Notes: generated by a model not told the origin, from the letters alone. Shown: positions 1-11,150, counted from the first letter of the stretch. The stretch: 64,000 nucleotides of DNA from Fragum whitleyi (GCA_948146395.1 OX411559.1:27905208-27969207), one strand, 5' to 3'. Translations and numbers: made by a program.

Positions 1-1040
1 CTTGAGATGGCGAACACGTATGTCGAGTTTCGAGTTAAACCTATACTAGCAGCAGATGCAAATTCATATATTTTCTTTTATTAAAAACTGCTAAATACTA
101 TAGGAGATGTTTTTTTTTCAACACACTTGCCACGTCCATATCTAAGGGCCAAACAGAATTCATCAACGTCCATATTTTATGGGCCTAGTAAAATTTTGTG
201 AACAATTTTAAAGAGGGTCACTCAAGGAACATTCTAGCAAAATTTCATTAAATTCGGCCCAGAGGTTTCAGAGAAGAATAAGTTTTTTTTATTATTTTTC
301 ATTGTTTTATTCTGTGGTTTCGGACGTATGGTACATTTACGCCATTAAACGTAACGCGATGATTAAAAAAGGCCAGTAATACTTCGTTTCTTCGCTCTTT
401 CAGTAAGGACAAAAATGTGATGTAAAATTCACTCGTCCCAATTTATCTATAGACCAGCAATTTCAAGTGAGGGGTCAAAGATCAATTTTACATCGAAAAT
501 GTTAAGAAATAACCGTTTCTCGAACCCCACTCTTGCTTGCGGATTTTTATATTTTACTCGGCTAAAGTATGATTACTTAACTGTTTAGATACACAAACAT
601 AGAATCAGAGCCTGCATACAATTATAGAGGTTTGACTATTGAAGACACAAATGTATTGTTTCAATAGCTAGGAGTAAACTGATGATATAGGTAGATTTTG
701 CGCGGTGATTTTTTTCCGTTAGATTCCCGTGTCATTTTATCGATTTAGATAAAACATGTTTAAGCAATACTGTAAAAAGGTTACATTTTCCCTATCAAAT
801 TAAAGTTTTTAGGTGTCTTATATCGTAAGGTTTACTCAAACATGTACTATCATAGTTGAAGCCAAGGGATTAGGTTCAAATACTATCACATTCTTTTAAT
901 AGATACCCGATATACCTATGGCAATGGACTAGGCGCCTACGTCAGAGCTCAGTTTTGAAAATACACCTATGTGAGTATACTTTTCAAACCACGTCACAGT
1001 ATTACAATCCGCGCTTTCTATTTACCCTAACCAAAATTAC
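1..1040. other. Intron 5 of gene 1, incomplete
   Basis: By position this is the last intron of gene 1. About 123-300 resembles a monomer of the mollusc repeat that reads GAGGGTCACTCAAGGAACAT, with CACGTCCATAT-type sub-motifs. About 445-535 is an inverted copy of 17748-17845 (shared run TTTCTCGAACCCCACTCTTG in this orientation). I searched the minus strand for the expected W-P-D-W exon and did not find it. Confidence 0.6.
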
Positions 1041-1163
1041 CTGTAAGTAATTGTTTTCCCGGACAAGAGTCCGGCGTGGCCCATCGTATCTGAGATAACT
1101 GTCCGAATGCTGTACAATCTAGTACGGAAGGGGTTTCACCGCCCATCAAATATTTCTTCTTTC
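1041..1163 (-). CDS. FAXC-like: Gene 1 exon 5: GST-C core
   Basis: 123 nt, acceptor ATATTTTCAG|GAAAG, donor TTACAG|GTAATT. It encodes KKKYLMGGETPSVLDCTAFG, then IRWATPDSCPGKQLLT. KKYLMGG and the acidic residue before CTAFG match the conserved N-capping region of GST C-terminal domains. It ends in phase 1, so a further exon is required; none is visible in 1-1040. Confidence 0.9.
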
Positions 1164-4100
1164 CTGAAAATATAACAAATTACCGGAAGGTGGAGTATGT
1201 CTTAATTTGACCTCAGTACAATAGAGAAGAAGATGGACTTCAATAAACTTGACGTGATATCAATTTACTAAGGACATACATATACATTATGTACTTAGTT
1301 CCATAAAAGGTGTGCACTTTCACTTTTTACATTTCTTTTGATTTTTACAAAGTTGGAGGAAAATTATGGAGTAAATTTGATACCATACTTTAGGCAAGAC
1401 CTTATGAATTCAAAAGTCAAATCAGATTTTGTTTGATAAAGTATCGCATGCCGATACGCGATGGCGTTACTTAAATTGTTGAGATTTGACCCCCTAACAA
1501 CATTTTCCTTGGTAAGAGCTATGTGTTGAATTTGCAGTATAGAATTTAAGAAGCCATTTCAAGCCATTCTCAAAAAAAGTTTTAATTTTTATGCAGTCGT
1601 CACGGGTACGTCAACGTTAGACATTGCTACGTTGTTAGGCCAGTAACTTGTCGTTGAATGGTGCTATGGCGTTCTTTGACATCTCGATTTGCTTATTAAA
1701 GGCCTTAAAAATGATGACCTTGAATTTTATTTGTATATGAATGCTCAATCAATTTTAATGACGTTCTTTATCTGAAAAGGTTGGATTTCGTTTAACGACG
1801 CTTATTGGTAGTCAAACCACACTGAAGCACAATGCACAATTGTATTGAAAATGTGATTTTATGCTGAGCAAAGCAGCAAACATTCAGCTGAATGCATTTT
1901 CAGACCAATTGTAGGTCTAACGCGTGATGCACACGCAAAACATGCGAAATCAAATGTCTCAATTTAGCTGAAAATCTTTGCTCATTCCGCGATTTTTGTT
2001 TTCAATTATCATTTGCACATACTCTTTTGGATGGCCATTAGACGTTTCATGACGATAGATTGTGTAATTTCAGAGATATTCAAAATTCAAAAGTGCACAC
2101 TTTCTTTTTGAACGTACAAGGTCTAAAAATCACTAGTTTTTATTGGAAAAATATCCATGCAGGTCTTATAAGAATGATGGAGCATAATATTTAAAAACAG
2201 AATAGATCTAGTAAACGAAAAACAAACGCTCGTTCTATATCTCAAAAGCAAAACTTAGAAAAAACGGAAAAAGAACAAATTAAGGGTAAAATCTCTAACA
2301 AAGTGTCATTTCGGACAAATAATGACGTTATCGGTATCGGCCCACGTGATGTTAAATAACATAAACTAATATAACATAGTTTAAAATATCAAAACATTGT
2401 TTATTATTTTGTTATCAAATGATAATTCACTGAAACAGCTCGACAATCAACCGGAAAGCACTAAACAAATTTATTTCAGAAACACTTATCCTTATGATCA
2501 GATTTAGGTACTACGTGTAACTCACACGCACCTAAAATGGTTGACAATTGTCGGAGATCATTCTTCGTCATCTCAAAAACTTCCTCGTTCGAATGTCGTC
2601 CGACTCCGACCGTATAGAAAAACTTTTTAATCCTGCGTCTCATGAACCAAGATCGTAACAAAAACCTCACGAATAGCGGCCACTTTTCTAAATAGCCACT
2701 ATTAAGGAAATCGTCCAATAAGATATACCATCGAGTGTAAATGTTTAACCTGCAAGACAGAATACGAGATACATGTACACATATGTGAGCACAAAGGGAG
2801 CATCTTGGAACCCCGTAAAATAAATATCGCGGAAAAGGGTTGGATCCAGCATAGGTCAACCAGAAGGTGTGTATCGGAAATGATTACATAGGTAGGTAGA
2901 AATAGAGGATAATCGTTTAAGTGTAAGATCGATCTTTAATTGTGCGGGAGCACAATTAGAGTGGTTCTGCCCGGGTTGTATCTAATGAAAATTTGCAAAT
3001 TAACCTTTTTTCCAACTAATATCAATTTTGTAAACAGTTTGTTTCGAAAATTGCTGGCATAAATTGAGCTTCTTATTTTCTCTGATTGTTAATTAGTGTT
3101 TTATTTACAGTGCATTCCATGAAGGGTTTAATAGTTCATTAATTTAGCTTAATAACAGAATATTAACATTAGTTTACTAAAATGCAGTTGTAAATTTGCA
3201 CTTCGTACATATGAGGGAAAAGCTACAGGGATGGATTGTGCGATGAATTACCTAATACCCTCTCTTTGGAATAACCCCTTATAATTCACCTAATAACCTC
3301 TTCACTATTTACAAAGTGTAAGTGCATTATGTCACTCCTCGCTCTATAGCTTTATCTGTATTTGTCTATGTCTGCCTGTGATTTATCTACATGTACATTT
3401 CTGAAAACTTGTTACTACAACTCTTCAAGAAGTGGCACGAGATAAATTTTCCAAAAACCTACAGTACAGAATGCTTAGCGTGTTTTACAAGGAGCTTTTT
3501 AGCATCAAAAGAATGGAGATATATTCCCGTGTATATTTAAATCTAAAACTATAAATGAAGCAAATTCCATTTCTTATATTTGGCAGTTAGATGTTGAATT
3601 AATTTTGAAAACGTCTTTGATAGAATATTTGTCTAATGAACATTTCCCGCAAGTTTTTGGGATAACTTTAAAAGTGGCATGTATGGTTTGACTATATCTG
3701 CAACAATAACTTGGTTTGGATTTTTTGTCTATTTACTTATTTTTTGTTTCAATGCTATATAGACATAAACTCCTGAAACAACAATAAGCAGTTCAGTCAT
3801 TCAGTACCGCACAACTACAGTGCTTACAACACTTTGATTATTTCATTGAGTGAACAACAAAAGCAATATTTTCACGAGTGGCAGAGCCACGAGTGAAGAT
3901 ATAGCTTTTTTTTCACGAAATGAAATATCAATCGATCTTACTCGAAAAAACAAACGATTATTCTATTTCTTTAATGCAAAAATGAGACAAAATGTGAAAT
4001 TTCTAGGACATATTTTCGTAAAGCGCGTCATTTTGTGCGAGATTGCTATGCAACGTTCATTGTGACGTCACTTATTTCGCCCCGCATAGATGACGTCAGA

Positions 4101-7100
4101 TAGGATGAAATGCACAAAAGCAGGGTATAAGTTTTTGATAATTTCACTGCTTTTGCAGTGAGTTTATCAAGTGATAATCTACCGTTATTTCTCGATAATC
4201 CACCGAAAAGCATTAAAGAATAATCCATAATTGATATATGTGACCCGTCACGCAAAAAGGGACCATCTTGGTAGTGCGTAAAAAAAGTCGACCCTATTCA
4301 ATCTGCGCGGACTGCGCAGATTGACTAGGAGCGAAACTTTTCGCTTTTTGCTAATTTTTCTGAGTCCGAAATGATCAATCAACCTATCTGTGAAAGAAGT
4401 TTTGAAATGCGACCTCTGGTAGGCCTTTCTTGAACCAATCTCTTAATCAAACATTTATTTTAAAGAATTCCCAGATGGTCCCTTTTCGCGTGACGGGTCA
4501 GATATATAATTTTTTTTCCTACAAGTTCTTTGATACTGTAGACTCTGGATTTATCATTGGAATACAGTTTGTCATAGCCATTAAAACCAAGATCGACTGT
4601 AATAACACAGGTCCGTCCAATTTTTTCGGAAAAAAGGTTTGTTTGTTTGTTTGAATGGGTTTTACGCCGCTTTCAACAATTTCGCAGTTATATCGCGGCG
4701 GCCGAAGCACCTAACAATGGATTCCTGGTATTTCTTTCACCTGTACTACCATAACACTCTTTCTTTGCCTCCAACTGCTATCTCACATAGGTTAACGATT
4801 ATCTATTGTCGGGAAGGATTTTTTCTGCCACCGGGGAACGAACCCACGACTTCGAGATTGGAAGTCTAATGCCCAACCAACTGCACTATGGTGGCGGCCT
4901 CGAAAAAAAGTGTACAGCGGCGTATTATTTTGAATGAGAGCGTAGCAGGTTTCCATTGAGTTATTGAATGGATGCAAAAGCGAAATATGTTCAGCCAAAT
5001 AATTTTTTAATCTTTTATACAAACCCTATGTTCTTGATTCTCATTTGAGTCCTCTTGATAAAACAATTTCAATGGGTACCCACAGTATAGGAGTTGAATG
5101 ACGGATCACGGATTTTTTTCATTGAGGACTCGAAATTACTCCCTCTATCTGCATTCGGAACATCACTCGGCCATTTCCGTAAACTGCAACAGACCACGGA
5201 TGTATGAAAGGCGGATGGGTATGTTACAAAATCGTGCCTTTTTTAGGCGGAAACAGTGTAAGAAAAACTAGTACTGTAGCTTTATAACTTTTACAGTAAA
5301 TAACGGCTGAAAAATCTTAATTTTTGAGAATGAAGAACCACTCTCAAAAATTAAGATTTTTTCAGCTGTTATTTAAGAATCTAAAGATATTTTTATAAGG
5401 ATAGGATGGTTTCACGTCAGTGACTTGAAAGAGTAGCTTTGGCGGCGTCGAATGTTTTCACTCAAAGTTTCGAGGGCTAACGCCATTTTAATTGACGTCA
5501 ACGAGTTTTTCCAAGGGTTTCCCGTAAATTTTAAAAATAGTCCGTCTATATACATCCGAGGTTGATCATGAGATTGGCCGAGTTGTGTTCCGAATGCCTC
5601 TATCTGGAGATATCGGAGAACATTTCAAAAATATACCTACATGTATGTGAACTCTTCCAACCATTTCTGTAGACCCCAGGCTATAGCCTTCTCTTCAGGG
5701 GACAAATGTTTGTTGATATCGATGTTAAACTCTTTATTCAGATATTCTATAATGAACTGTGAGTCCCCTAACGTCACTCCATTGTACTCGATCCAAGGCA
5801 CCTTCTTCTTCGGTCCAGGGATTGGCTCATAATTTACCTGTAAATAGAGTCTCACAATCTAAGAAATGGCAATAGATGAGACAACACATGACTATTGACT
5901 CTGACTTATTCAATCGGCGCTTTCAACAATTTTGAAGAAGTCTTGCAGAAGCCGTTGCAGCTACCCATGGCTTCCTGTTGTTTCTCGCATAACAACAACC
6001 ACAACATTTATCGGAGTCACCAGCTGGCCAACCCAATTAGGCGTACTAATGATCATCATGGTTCGCCCATTGGTTTGAGACAAATGACTCTTGCCACAAT
6101 GACTCTTGCCAAATGACAAATGAAAGTTGGCTAAACTGTGATTGAGCCTGTGTTTGACATTTTCAACAGTTTCTCAGGTGCGCAAAGTAAAGCATCAGTA
6201 GTTTAGAACAACATTTTACTAATATTTATACTTGACATTGTTTGGTCAATAAGAACGCCTTTTTACCGTCGAAGCTTAAACACTAAATTGATTTAACATT
6301 ACAATCAAGAACCCATTTTCTTTTGGTAAACAGTAAATGACCCAAGTGTTGAAATACAAGCCTTACCTTATATGGTATTTTGTTGATATTCATGTACATT
6401 TGCAGTTTTATACAGAAGTGACCTAGGGTCGGGACTTGTGGACCTCTTGTCTGACCAACATGTAGAATAACCGTGTCTTTAGGGTAATCCACACCACATA
6501 CTCTGTAATGAGCAAGGGCGTAACTCCCATTACGCAATTTACGCAGGTGCGTAAAAGAAATAATTATCAGTTGAAAATATCGTTAATGAATGATCATAAC
6601 ATCGAAACTACAGCTTATTCAAGCTGTAGTTACGATGATTTGATTATTCACAAATGCTCAAATCATAAGCAAGTGAGCGGACGGAGGGCAATTCTCTTTT
6701 ATCACAGTCCACATTTCGACTTTATCCTATGTAGTTTTTGGTTGTTGCCTTCTGAGACTGCGTATAAATTTCAAAGTCCTAGATACGCCTATGATGAGGC
6801 AAACATTAAGATGTTTGTGTCTGTGAGTTGCAATAAACTATGAAGGTCAAATATCGAGGTCACCGTACTCCATGTTAATGTAAAGTCAAAGTTTATATCC
6901 CTGTGAGATATTAGGTTTAAGATTACTCTCATTTTGAGTAATATAATATCATGAATATTTCAATTATATAGTGTGGGCAAGCCGTTTATCCACAATTGGT
7001 TTGGCAATCCTGAATCATAATGCTAATTTTATAAACCCTGACATATGTGTTACTTTACAGGTATTAAGGGCTTCAAGTTTAACATTAATTAGCCGGTGTA

Positions 7101-8435
7101 AAATATACAAGAATGCAGTTCTATCTATCCATCCATCCACAAGTTTAATCAAGTTCTTCAAGGTCAATTTTGTATATCTACAGGTATAGATAAAGTTTGC
7201 ATTGGATCATTCATTAGACCACGCTTGAAGCGAATTGGCCAATCAGAGAACAGTATTTCAAAAGTATAAATCACAGATACAACTCCGAGCGTTGTACTTA
7301 CAGATATACGATGGTATTATGTCCTGCACGTGAATCTCGACAGGTTTTGTGCGTCGCGTCATTTCAAAAAGATGACAAGCATTATAAGGGCGCTGTTTAC
7401 CAAAAGACATCTATAGTAGCAAAAATTCAAAAGATCTGCAATAAGTGACGGAAACAGTCTGTAATTTCAGCAAAATTACACATTTTACAGTTAAAACTCA
7501 GTGGGTTTTACTTTCTTTCATTGTTAACTTGATGTTAATAAATCGTGGTCTAAGTCAGATAGAAAATCTCGTGCCGCGGTATATGAGAAATAGACACTCG
7601 CTAACGCTCGTGTCTATTTCCCATATACCACGGTTCTCGTTTTCTATCCTATACATTTAACTTGTGCATTTCTGTATATTATACGTTTGGTCATCAACTA
7701 TCTTAAAGTACGAGTTACTTAATTAGAAGTTATGAAGGTTTGTCCTCAAATATACAGGTAAAAACCCTAACCTATTACCAGACTACAACAAGGGCGTAAC
7801 TACCATAACGTACTTTACGCAAGTACGTAAAGGAAATAAATCCTCTTTCTTTCGAAAAAGGTCGATGATGAATGATCAAAACATCGAAACTATAGCTTAT
7901 TCAAGCTGTAGTTACGATGTTTTGGTTATTCACCAACGCTCAAATCATAGAAAAGGGGAGCGGACGGAGGACACACAGCTCATATATCGCCTTTATCCTA
8001 TTTATTCTATGTTGGTCGCCTTCTGAGTGTGTATATATTTCAAATCCTAGTTACGCCTATGCATTTTACAATTGCTCAATTTCAACAAACTTGTAAAACT
8101 AGACGAGACTTTTAAAGTGTTTTTTTTTAAAAGATCTTTCTCTTTTTAGGATAGAACGTTGAGGACAAGGAAGATATTACTTATTAAAACAATTTCTTCA
8201 TTTACCAGATATTTCCCTAAGCATTTGTCTTAAAAGGGGTTGCGTGGTAATGAATGATCAACTGTTACAAACATTATCTATAGGCCTACCTGTCTTTCCG
8301 TCGCCTCAATCTTTTAACAATGACAATAGTGGCACCGACACCGACGACAACACCAATCCATTTTAACGTCTTACTGTCCTGGCATTTTGTGACGAAAGAA
8401 TCCAAATTCAACGTCTCAAGCACGTACATTAACAT
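1041..8435 (-). CDS. FAXC-like: Gene 1: FAXC-like GST-fold membrane-anchored protein (3' end off window)
   Basis: Five coding exons on the minus strand (8435-8290, 6502-6367, 5837-5641, 2749-2532, 1163-1041) join in frame to 273 codons plus one base. The sixth exon, expected to carry the W-P-D-W tail, is not in 1-1040 and must lie left of the window. Residues 26-40 are a hydrophobic segment followed by a KRLRRRK cluster. Exons 2-3 hold the thioredoxin-like half (CGVDYP, HFCIKL, IPGPKKKVPWIEYNG, LGDSQFIIEYL). Exons 4-5 hold the helical half (IYTRWYIL, VGVGRHS, KKYLMGG, SCPGKQ). The family is that of Drosophila fax, vertebrate FAXC and nematode cadmium-responsive CDR proteins, related to metaxins. 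Biochemical activity is not established from sequence. It is closest to gene 2, the next gene upstream. Family call is firm; function is inference. Confidence 0.9.
1164..2531. other. Gene 1 intron 4, no recognised content
   Basis: AT-rich intronic sequence of 1.37 kb between exons 5 and 4. No open frame of interest, no inverted repeat and no known repeat was recognised here. Confidence 0.5.
2532..2749 (-). CDS. FAXC-like: Gene 1 exon 4: GST-C-like helices
   Basis: 218 nt, acceptor GTCTTGCAG|GTTAAAC, donor TTTTAG|GTGCGT. It opens with LNIYTRWYILLDD, runs through a variable stretch with an unusual R-rich run (RSWFMRRRIKKFF), and ends with VGVGRHSNEEVFEM and LRQLSTILG. It is the longest of the four versions of this exon. 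Confidence 0.92.
2795..2905 (-). repeat. Fragment of the GTGACCCGTCACGCG element family
   Basis: Shares GGAACCCCGTAAAATAAATA and CCAGCATAGGTCAACCAGA with the fuller copies at 15553-15813 and 13505-13755. It is truncated on both sides. Confidence 0.6.
2937..3837 (+). mobile_element. About 0.9-kb non-autonomous element, copy A (nested)
   Basis: Matches 11151-12057 on the opposite strand over its whole length. Both ends carry AATTGTGCGG-type sequence. It splits an older repeat: the left flank (AGAGGATAATCG...GATCGAT) and right flank (TTTCATTGAG...AACAACAAAAGC) are contiguous at 29583-29645. No coding capacity. Superfamily unknown. Confidence 0.8.
3838..4180 (+). repeat. Older repeat interrupted by the 0.9-kb element
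   Basis: Resembles 29560-29900. Shared runs include AACAACAAAAGCAATATTTT, CGCGTCATTTT and GTTTAtCAAGTGATAAT-like ends. The sections before the insertion lie at 2905-2936. Confidence 0.65.
4237..4507. mobile_element. Miniature inverted-repeat element (GTGACCCGTCACGC family)
   Basis: About 270 bp. Ends are inverted copies: GTGACCCGTCACGC at the left and GCGTGACGGGTCA at the right, followed inward by GGGACCATCT. A small internal palindrome (CTGCGCGGACTGCGCAG) lies near the left end. Other copies: 15553-15813 (complete), 13505-13755, 43162-43378, fragments at 2795-2905 and 23470-23551. Confidence 0.8.
4636..4903 (-). mobile_element. tRNA-derived SINE
   Basis: Read on the minus strand, 4903-4838 looks like a tRNA head: an A-box-like TAGTGCAGTTGG and a B-box-like GGGTTCGTTCCC. 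The body (CGGCGGCCGAAGCACCTAAC in plus orientation, then GGATTCCTGGTATTTCT) is repeated at 27855-28073 and in decayed form at 5905-6020, 52449-52610 and 63300-63360. This body type is, to my knowledge, common in bivalve genomes. Confidence 0.8.
5152..5596. mobile_element. 445-bp inverted-repeat element with 10-bp target duplication, copy 1
   Basis: Starts CATTCGGAACATCACTCGGC and ends with its inverted counterpart (...CGAATG). It is flanked by perfect direct repeats CCTCTATCTG at 5142-5151 and 5597-5606. A strong internal hairpin at about 5293-5377 has AAATAACGGCTGAAAAATCT on one side. Second copy: 37508-37948. A 10-bp duplication would fit Mutator-like elements (usually 8-11 bp); that assignment is inference. 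Confidence 0.88.
5641..5837 (-). CDS. FAXC-like: Gene 1 exon 3: end of GST-N half
   Basis: 197 nt, acceptor TATTTACAG|GTAAAT, donor ACAT|GTAGGT, phase 0 to phase 2. It encodes VNYEPIPGPKKKVPWIEYNG, the LGDSQFIIEYLNKEFN strand-helix and the WLEEFTY helix. The IPGPKxKxPWIEYN block is the hallmark of the FAXC family. The split codon across the donor gives Met (AT|G), where the other three copies have Trp (TG|G). Confidence 0.93.
5905..6020 (-). repeat. Decayed SINE body
   Basis: CGGCGCTTTCAACAATTTTG and TACCCATGGCTTCCTG...TTTCTC align loosely with the SINE body at 4636-4903. No tRNA head remains. Confidence 0.5.
6367..6502 (-). CDS. FAXC-like: Gene 1 exon 2: thioredoxin-like beta-alpha unit
   Basis: 136 nt, acceptor CATTACAG, donor AAG|GTAAGG. 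The first base completes an Arg codon and 45 codons follow. Landmarks are VCGVDYPKDTVILHVG, then HFCIKLQMYM and IPYK. The Cys of HFC (residue 79) sits where thioredoxin-fold proteins carry an active-site residue; a catalytic role is inference. The acceptor has a poor pyrimidine tract because a mobile element begins about 12 bp upstream. Confidence 0.93.
6513..6797. mobile_element. GGGCGTAACT miniature element, copy 1
   Basis: Begins AGGGCGTAACTCCCATTACG and ends near CCTAGATACGCCTATG, an imperfect inverted terminus. Internal hallmark: ACATCGAAACTACAGCTTAT followed by its partial inverse AAGCTGTAGTTACGATG. Copies: 7790-8055 and 10985-11150 plus 12058-12170. It starts about 12 bp upstream of the gene 1 exon 2 acceptor. 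Confidence 0.8.
7563..7643. repeat. Strong hairpin
   Basis: An inverted repeat of about 80 nt: GTATATGAGAAATAGACACT is mirrored by AGTGTCTATTTC-like sequence (TCGTGTCTATTTCCCATATAC) around a loop of a few bases. It may be the core of a miniature element, but its ends are not clear. Confidence 0.75.
7790..8055. mobile_element. GGGCGTAACT miniature element, copy 2
   Basis: Same order of motifs as 6513-6797: AAGGGCGTAACTACCATAAC, ACATCGAAACTATAGCTTAT, GGGGAGCGGACGGAGG and CTAGTTACGCCTATG. Confidence 0.78.
8290..8435 (-). CDS. FAXC-like: Gene 1 exon 1: N-terminal anchor
   Basis: Forty-eight codons plus two bases, ending AAAGACAG|GTAGG. I chose the ATG at 8435 rather than the in-frame ATG at 8429 because M-L-M-Y aligns with M-F-L-Y at the start of gene 2. 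It encodes a short amphipathic stretch, then a glycine- and valine-rich hydrophobic segment (WIGVVVGVGATIVIV) and a basic run. This layout is typical of a signal anchor. The compartment cannot be read from sequence; outer mitochondrial membrane or ER are both possible. Confidence 0.85.
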
Positions 8436-9119
8436 AGTTTCTCTTTTCCTACTTTTCTTAATGTGTGTTTAGAAAAGATAGTATTTCACTGCGTATTTAC
8501 ACAACGTAGAGGTTAGTTTTATAGGACGATCGATATACACTCGAGGTTACGCTTTATGCTTGAACATTAAAGCTCATATTGGCTTTTTTGCGTCTTGAAT
8601 CAAAGTAGTGAACTGACTGTGAGCGTTTAAATTTGAAAACTCTTCATATAAAGTAGATAACAATAGGACGTTTATTTCAACTCATTACTTATCAATATTT
8701 CAAATTCAACGAACTTTGAAAAAAATGCATCCGTCCAACAAAGACCGGTGTAGTACATAATTAAATGAATAAAGATGACTGGAAAGCGTTCCATACATAC
8801 AATGTAGGACCTACATCTTATAGAAATGTAAATTGGAACGTTTCCTGATCATGTACATCATTGTATTATATTTAATGCACATATTATAGAAAGACTACAC
8901 GTTTTCATATCAGTGAGTTTCACAACAGTGAATTTTGCATTGACATTTCTTTTAAATTAGCTAAAATATCGGTAGACTGATCATTAAAAGGAGTTGCTAA
9001 CGGCGAAAGTGAAAAAAAACCCCGAGACATTCTATGTGGCAGAATGATTAATTGTTACAAACAATTTCTCATATTATTTAAGTTTGTAAATTCCAAAGGA
9101 TACTAATGATAATAAAATC
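8436..9119. other. Upstream region of gene 1
   Basis: This 680-bp stretch lies directly upstream of the gene 1 start codon and should contain its 5' UTR and promoter. No TATA-like or other convincing promoter element stood out. Confidence 0.4.
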
Positions 9120-10421
9120 TAAGGTAACTGCGGACACATAGAGGGCCATTTTATGTCCAAATTCTAAATTGTCTGCAAATAATACCTAATGCGATGAAAC
9201 TGCACTTTGAAATACCCGCTTTTATATTTCGGTCATAAAAAGGGATATCATAACGTAGAGTTGACGTCATGACGTCATCAAGGGGGCCGACCCCTTTTTT
9301 AGGGACAAAAAACAGTAATTGTCTATTATTTTCGGAAATAATAAACCGTTTTTCATCCCGAAAACGCGATTTGCTTCGTATTAAGACGCTCGATGCTATG
9401 TTTCTATTGATATGAAGAAATAAATGTAAGAAATACAATAAAGTGTAACGTATTGAATGTGAATGTCTTCTGCGTTGCTGTGTATGAGTACAGTTTCTGA
9501 AAATATTGCCTTTTTTCTCGAAATTGGTCCGGTGACCTATGCTGAAATTTAGTTATGTTGCTGCCAAACCATTCCGCTGAAGATTTTTGAAATAAAAAAA
9601 CTTGTGTCTTCGGGTTGGAAATTTTGTAAAATTCGATTCCACGAAGATATCGCAAATCAAAGGATACGCCAACGTCGCGTCAAAAGCTCACAAAAGCTGT
9701 CTTTTTAAATGGATGAAAAATTATGTGAATTTTTGTATTTCTTTGAAACATATTCATATTTGATACTTCTGAATACCGCATTTGATAATATACCTAAATT
9801 TCAAATATTTTAGAATGCGCAATTACACTGAGATTGGCGCCAAATAAGCATAGTACCGATGGTTTTGCTGAGACTTCGAATTCGGCGAAAAATATTGCAA
9901 CAACTTCGGAAAATCGAATTTTATAAAAAATCTAACCCGAAGACATATCATTTTTATTTGATTAATGCAAAGATCATTCTTTTCCCTACAAAATAATAAA
10001 AATTCAGCATAGGTCACCGGGCAAAATTTTGAGAAATTTCTATTTATTTACGAAAAAATGAAATAAAAAAAGGGATTGTCAAATCTTAAAAATCGCGAAA
10101 TAGATAGGGATTTGGGCCAGTTTTTCTAATTTATTGTGCAAGTAAATTAAACGACTAGCTCAGGCGTTCTTGGGCTTTGTAAATGAAACTTTTTTCGTAA
10201 AAATAGACAGCTTAATTCAGAAAATATTTGCAAATAATGATTTTGGCGGGTCGAAAAGGGGTTGGCCCCTTAATGACGTCAGGACGTCAAATGCACGATC
10301 TCCAGACCCTTTTCATTGTGTGTTAGCTAATTCCCGCACTCCAAATTTAAATCTCAGCAATTATTGTGAGATTTTAAGAAAGTCGAAATTTCGACCATTT
10401 CATCTGTCCGCAGTTACCTTA
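9120..10421. mobile_element. 1.3-kb foldback-like element
   Basis: Termini are TAAGGTAACTGCGGACA and TGTCCGCAGTTACCTTA, perfect inverted repeats of 17 bp. Inner blocks are also mirrored: AAGGGGGCCGACCCCTTTT near 9280 against AAAAGGGGTTGGCCCCTT near 10255, and GGTGACCTATGCTGAA near 9532 against TTCAGCATAGGTCACC near 10003. Related copy: 54177-55194. Open frames inside are incidental. Confidence 0.85.
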
Positions 10422-10984
10422 ACAAAGGTTACTTAACGCCGAGGGCGGAAGTATATTAGTATCATCTTCTTCGTCTGTCCGTCCGTACGTACCTATGTCT
10501 ATTTCTTGTAAACACATCTCCTTCATTTATGGACGGATTTTCCCCACCTTGTGACCTTGCGTATATTTTCGTAGCTTGGTAGTTCAGTTTATTTTAAGAT
10601 TTTCTTCACTATTGAATATACCTCTAGGATAGGCCTACTTTGTCTACGATATTGTACGGAAAAATACTAGAAACAAACACTAGAACAAGATGAATCTGTC
10701 TTTTATTCTATAATTTCACAAAATATGTATGGGTGGATCCGATTTTAACGAAGAAATGTGAACTAGCATGCCCTAAGAATCATTCCTGTAAAGTCGTGTC
10801 AAATTCCTAACAATAGTTCTGAGAGTCTGTGCTTTCAAGGGAGTTTTAGGACAAAAGTCTTTCAGGGAAACTTAGAGGGTGTTTCAAAAAGCTATTTTCA
10901 AAGAAAAATGGTGGTTCTGTCATTCACTTTCATGACTGAGTTTGCTAAAGGCAGGAGTTCTTGAATTAACCGCGCAATGCATTT

Positions 10985-11150
10985 TACTACTAATGGTGTA
11001 ACTACAATTACGCTCATTACGCAAAATCGTTACAGAACAAAAATCTCTTTCGAAAAATATCGTTTTTGGATGATCACAACATCGAAAAAACTACAGCTTA
11101 TTTAAACTGTAGTAACGATGTTTTGATAATTTACCAACGCTCAAATGAAA
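10985..11150. mobile_element. GGGCGTAACT miniature element, copy 3, left part
   Basis: ACATCGAAAAAACTACAGCT and ACCAACGCTCAAATGA match the other copies. It is interrupted at about 11150 by the 0.9-kb element and resumes at 12058-12170 with AAAAGGGGAGTAGG and CGCCTATG. Confidence 0.75.

Noticed and set aside
1..1040. Possible last exon of gene 1
   Set aside because: Only GGCCA words without the expected W-P-D-W context were found on the minus strand (near 146 and 371), and no AG acceptor in phase. The exon is taken to lie outside the window.
2476..2859. Extension of gene 1 exon 4 upstream of its acceptor (127-codon frame)
   Set aside because: The upstream residues come from intron and from a fragment of a miniature element; the paralogues all start this exon at the LN[IV] motif after a CAG, AAG or TAG acceptor.
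4639..4869. Plus-strand frame with RRPKHLTMDSWYF, repeated at 27775-28075
   Set aside because: The shared text is the reverse reading of the SINE body, not a protein family.
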